DNA of 31,434 nucleotides, from NCBI GenBank assembly GCA_014376425.1, contig JACMRO010000175.1, forward strand, positions 1-31,434, read 5' to 3'. This DNA is from Rubritepida sp. Its GTDB lineage: Bacteria > Pseudomonadota > Alphaproteobacteria > Acetobacterales > Acetobacteraceae. Of the stretch, positions 29,062-31,434 are shown piece by piece; the first letter of the stretch is position 1, and the number at the start of each line of letters is the position of its first letter. The notes under the pieces are model-generated. The model was not told the origin of the DNA. It did no database searches and saw only the letters and a list, made by a program, of their open reading frames with translations. A program made the position numbers and the translations under genes.

Positions 29062-30022
29062 CGCTGAGGTTCATCGCCGCCACCGCAGCCCCCATTGTGT
29101 CCACCTGGCCTTGCAGGAACGCCACGAATTCGGCCTGGCTCTTGACCCCGGGCGTGATGCCGTTCTGCGCCAGCCGTTCCAGCAGCACCGGCTGCGTCAG
29201 CGCCCAGGCGACTTCCGCATGCAGCCGCGCGGTGATGGCGGGCGGCAGGTTGGCCGGGCCACTCAACCCCAAGAAGTTTTCCGCCAGCAGGCCGGGAAGG
29301 CCGATCTCGGTCATGGTCGGCACCGTCGGCACCATGGCATTGCGCGCCTCGGAGCTGATCGCGAAGGCGCGCAGCCGGCCGGCGCGGATACTCTCGACAT
29401 TGTCGGGCAGCGGGTCGAAGGACAGCATGATCGCGCCGCCCAGCAGGTCCGCCTGCATCGGCTGGCTGCCCCGGTATGGCGCGTGGGTGAGCGCAATGCC
29501 AGTGCGGCTGGCGAACATCGACCCCAGTATATGCCCCACCGACCCCACCCCGGACGAGCCGTAGACTGGCCCGCGCTGCGCCCGCATCCAGTCCATCAGC
29601 GTGGGCATGTCGCGGGCGGGAACCGACGGGTTCGTGACCACGACCATGGGCGTCGCGCCGATGTAGGCGATGTGGGTGAAGCCGCGCATCGGGTCGTAGC
29701 CATGGGTGCGGTAGATCGGCGGCGAAGTGATGATCGGCGCGGTGTTGGACAGCATGAGCGTGTAGCCATCGGCCGGCTGCTGCGCGACATGCAGGGCGGC
29801 GACGGTGCCGCCGGCGCCTGGCCGGTTGTCCACCACCACCCGGGCGTTCAGCCGTGGCGCGATCGCCTCGGCCAGCACCCGGGCGACGATGTCGGACGAG
29901 CCGCCGGGCGGAAACACGACGACGATGCGGATGGGGCGCGTGGGCCAGGCATCCTGCGCCATCGCCTGCCCAAACGGCAGGCAGGCCAGCATGGCTAGGA
30001 GCCTCGAAATCCAGTGCCGCAT
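29054..30022 (-). CDS. Bug-family tripartite tricarboxylate transporter substrate-binding protein
   Basis: The 322-aa periplasmic receptor has a cleaved signal peptide (MRHWISRLLAMLACLPFGQAMAQ). It carries the Bug signature WPTRPIRIVVVFPPGGSSDIVARVLAEAI, then VVDNRPGAGGTVAA and YGSSGVGSVGHILGSMF. Bug proteins capture carboxylates or related small molecules for TctAB-type transporters or sensing. No TctA/TctB genes are present in the window, so it is an orphan. The ATG at 30022 gives a normal signal peptide; a TTG at 30031 is possible. It lies 35 bp after hisN on the same strand, but a functional link is not apparent. Confidence 0.92.
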   Translation of the reverse strand: MRHWISRLLAMLACLPFGQAMAQDAWPTRPIRIVVVFPPGGSSDIVARVLAEAIAPRLNARVVVDNRPGAGGTVAALHVAQQPADGYTLMLSNTAPIITSPPIYRTHGYDPMRGFTHIAYIGATPMVVVTNPSVPARDMPTLMDWMRAQRGPVYGSSGVGSVGHILGSMFASRTGIALTHAPYRGSQPMQADLLGGAIMLSFDPLPDNVESIRAGRLRAFAISSEARNAMVPTVPTMTEIGLPGLLAENFLGLSGPANLPPAITARLHAEVAWALTQPVLLERLAQNGITPGVKSQAEFVAFLQGQVDTMGAAVAAMNLSVN

Positions 30023-30057
30023 GTGCCTCAACCCCTTGTCTGCAGGGGCTATGCAAT

Positions 30058-30840
30058 TCAGGGGCCAGCGAGCGTCCGCAGCGATGCCGGAAGCAATCCG
30101 CGGTCGCCCAGCGCCAGCACCTCCCCGGGGCTATCCAGTGTCAGCGTGTGGCCCTGCCAGTCGGTCAGGCTGCCGCCTGCGCCCTCGATGACCGGCCGCA
30201 ACGCCGCCCAGTCCCAGGGCTTCAGCGTCGCCTCGCACACCACGTCCAAGGTGCCCAGCGCCAGCAGGCCATAGGCATACGCGTCGCCGCCCCAGCTGGT
30301 GCGGCGGCAAGCGGCGCGCAGGCGATCGAAGCCCGGCGCCAGCTCGGGCGTGAAGATTTCGGGCGCAGTGCAGCCCAGTTCGGCCTCGGCCAGCGCCGCA
30401 CAGGGCCGGCAGCCGGCGCGGCCGCCAAAAGGCCCGCGGAACCGCGTGGGCAGCCCATCCAGCCCGACCCAGCGCTCGCCGGTGGCGGGCTGGTCGATGA
30501 TGCCCAGCACCGGGCGGCCGCGATGCAGCAGCGAAATCAGGGTGGTGAAGAGCGGCCGGCCGGTGATGAAGGCGCGGGTGCCGTCGATCGGGTCGAGCAG
30601 CCAGACCCATTCGGCATCGGCGCGGTCGGGGCCAAACTCCTCGCCCCAGATGCCATGTTCGGGAAACCGCGCGCCGAGCATTTCGCGCAGCACAAGCTCG
30701 GCGCCGCGATCGGCCTCGGTCACCGGTGAGGCGTCTGCCTTGCCCTCGACCGCCACGCCGGCGCGGAAGAAAGGCAGGATGAAGCGCCCCGCCGCATCGG
30801 CGGCTTCCTCGGCCGCCGCGACGAAGCCGGGGTCGATCAG
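30058..30840 (-). CDS. hisN: Histidinol-phosphatase, inositol monophosphatase family
   Basis: The roughly 260-aa Mg2+-dependent phosphatase contains GEEFG (about 66-70), LLDPIDGTRAFITGRPLFTTLISL (DPIDGT at 83-88) and KPWDWAALRPVIEGAGG, matching the HisN subgroup of IMPase-like enzymes that removes phosphate from L-histidinol phosphate. The start is unusual. The family N-terminus (IDPGFVAAAEEAADAAGRFILPFFR) begins right after a CTG that overlaps the TGA of the cytochrome gene (CTGA), and no ATG, GTG or TTG lies close by. The nearest upstream alternative, a TTG at 30993, would add 51 residues from another frame of the cytochrome gene. Other IMPase-family substrates cannot be excluded. Confidence 0.88.
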   Translation of the reverse strand: MIDPGFVAAAEEAADAAGRFILPFFRAGVAVEGKADASPVTEADRGAELVLREMLGARFPEHGIWGEEFGPDRADAEWVWLLDPIDGTRAFITGRPLFTTLISLLHRGRPVLGIIDQPATGERWVGLDGLPTRFRGPFGGRAGCRPCAALAEAELGCTAPEIFTPELAPGFDRLRAACRRTSWGGDAYAYGLLALGTLDVVCEATLKPWDWAALRPVIEGAGGSLTDWQGHTLTLDSPGEVLALGDRGLLPASLRTLAGP

Positions 30841-31379
30841 GGCAGCGCCACCGGCGTTGCCGCCAGGCTGCGCAGATATGCGACCACATCGGCCCGCTGC
30901 TGGGTGTTGGCGATACCCGCGAAATTCATCTTGGTGCCGGGCATGGAGCGCGCCGGGGTGGCGATGAAAGCGTTCAACGCATCGTAGTCCCAAGGCTTTT
31001 CGGCAAGGGCGCGGTTGGCGTTGGAATAGGCGAAGCCCGCTACCTGGGCGTGGTTGCGACCAACGATCCCGTACAGGGCCGGCCCCACACCGTTGCGCCC
31101 GCCCTCATTGAAGCTATGGCAGGATGAGCAATTGCGCTGCGCCAACTGGCGGCCAGTATCCACATTGGCCGCCACCAACAGCGGGGAGATCGATTCGAGG
31201 ACCGCTACTACCGCCGCCGCCGGTGCCGCCGCGGCAACCACGCCTTCGCCAAGCTGGATCGCCGCACGCTCCAGCCGGTGCGGATGCACGACGACCTCGC
31301 CCAGGATACCCGCACCCATGAAGACGACGCCCGCCACCAACGGTGCGGCGAAGAGCTTGTTAAGTTCCAGATCGGCCAT
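30837..31379 (-). CDS. Membrane-anchored class I cytochrome c (CycM/c552-like)
   Basis: The 180-aa protein has an uncleaved N-terminal helix (about 10-30), an Ala-rich linker (about 45-70) and a mitochondrial-type cytochrome c domain. Heme attaches at CSSCH (84-88); the axial Met is Met151 in MPGTKMNF, and the terminal helix QQRADVVAYLRSL is intact. Proteins of this type carry electrons from bc1 complex to terminal oxidases in Alphaproteobacteria, so it could donate to the cbb3 oxidase at the other end of the window, though it lies about 25 kb away. Its stop overlaps the proposed hisN start. Confidence 0.92.
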   Translation of the reverse strand: MADLELNKLFAAPLVAGVVFMGAGILGEVVVHPHRLERAAIQLGEGVVAAAAPAAAVVAVLESISPLLVAANVDTGRQLAQRNCSSCHSFNEGGRNGVGPALYGIVGRNHAQVAGFAYSNANRALAEKPWDYDALNAFIATPARSMPGTKMNFAGIANTQQRADVVAYLRSLAATPVALP

Positions 31380-31434
31380 CGGGCGGGTTCAACCTCGTGA
31401 TTAGGCGGGGGCGACGATGGCCGATTGCCGACCA

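Overview
The window is very GC-rich, with dense, mostly overlapping genes and strong G/C bias at third codon positions. The gene families (FixK/FnrN-type regulator, cbb3 oxidase, IMPase-type HisN, membrane-anchored cytochrome c, Bug-type receptor) point to an alphaproteobacterium. Acetobacteraceae/Rhodospirillales is my best guess from gene content and base composition; it was not tested by any search.

Region 1 (1-7007) is a microaerobic respiration locus. ccoN-O-Q-P-H (2262-6063) encodes a complete cbb3-type cytochrome c oxidase plus its FixH assembly factor. Diverging from it are a 66-aa two-helix protein, a DUF2189 protein, a SafE/TauE-like protein and the start of the copper ATPase ccoI, which runs off the left edge. 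A perfect FNR/FixK box lies midway in the divergent promoter. A convergent two-gene unit encodes an Fnr-type regulator and the 46-aa assembly protein CcoS. Regulator, target site and regulated genes therefore sit together.

Region 2 (7576-18490) is a surface-glycan or protein-glycan module in two converging operons plus one further gene. The plus-strand set is a NeuD/PglD-type acyltransferase, a beta-propeller glycosidase-like protein and a Trm112-like/methyltransferase protein. The minus-strand set is a GT41-like glycosyltransferase, a WecE/RffA aminotransferase, a WbqC-family protein, a PhyH-family dioxygenase and a methyltransferase. A second GT41-like protein, fused to a zinc-ribbon methyltransferase, diverges from the first. 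WecE plus the acyltransferase suggests an N-acylated 4-amino-4,6-dideoxyhexose (Fuc4N type). Between 7008 and 7575 I see no convincing gene.

Region 3 (18457-29061) begins with an internally deleted flavin monooxygenase remnant and an AT-rich promoter stretch. It then holds a Gum-like Wzx/Wzy exopolysaccharide locus: initiating sugar-phosphate transferase, GH18 hydrolase, Wzx flippase (opposite strand), GumC-type co-polymerase with a degenerate kinase-like domain, GumB/Wza lipoprotein, WecG/TagA/CpsF glycosyltransferase, Wzy polymerase and two FkbM methyltransferases. Only one elongating glycosyltransferase is present, so the repeat unit is either very short or completed by genes elsewhere.

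Region 4 (29054-31379) is on the minus strand: a membrane-anchored cytochrome c, an IMPase-type histidinol-phosphatase that seems to start at CTG, and an orphan Bug-type periplasmic receptor. No tRNA, rRNA, CRISPR array, insertion sequence or intrinsic terminator with a clear T-run was recognised.
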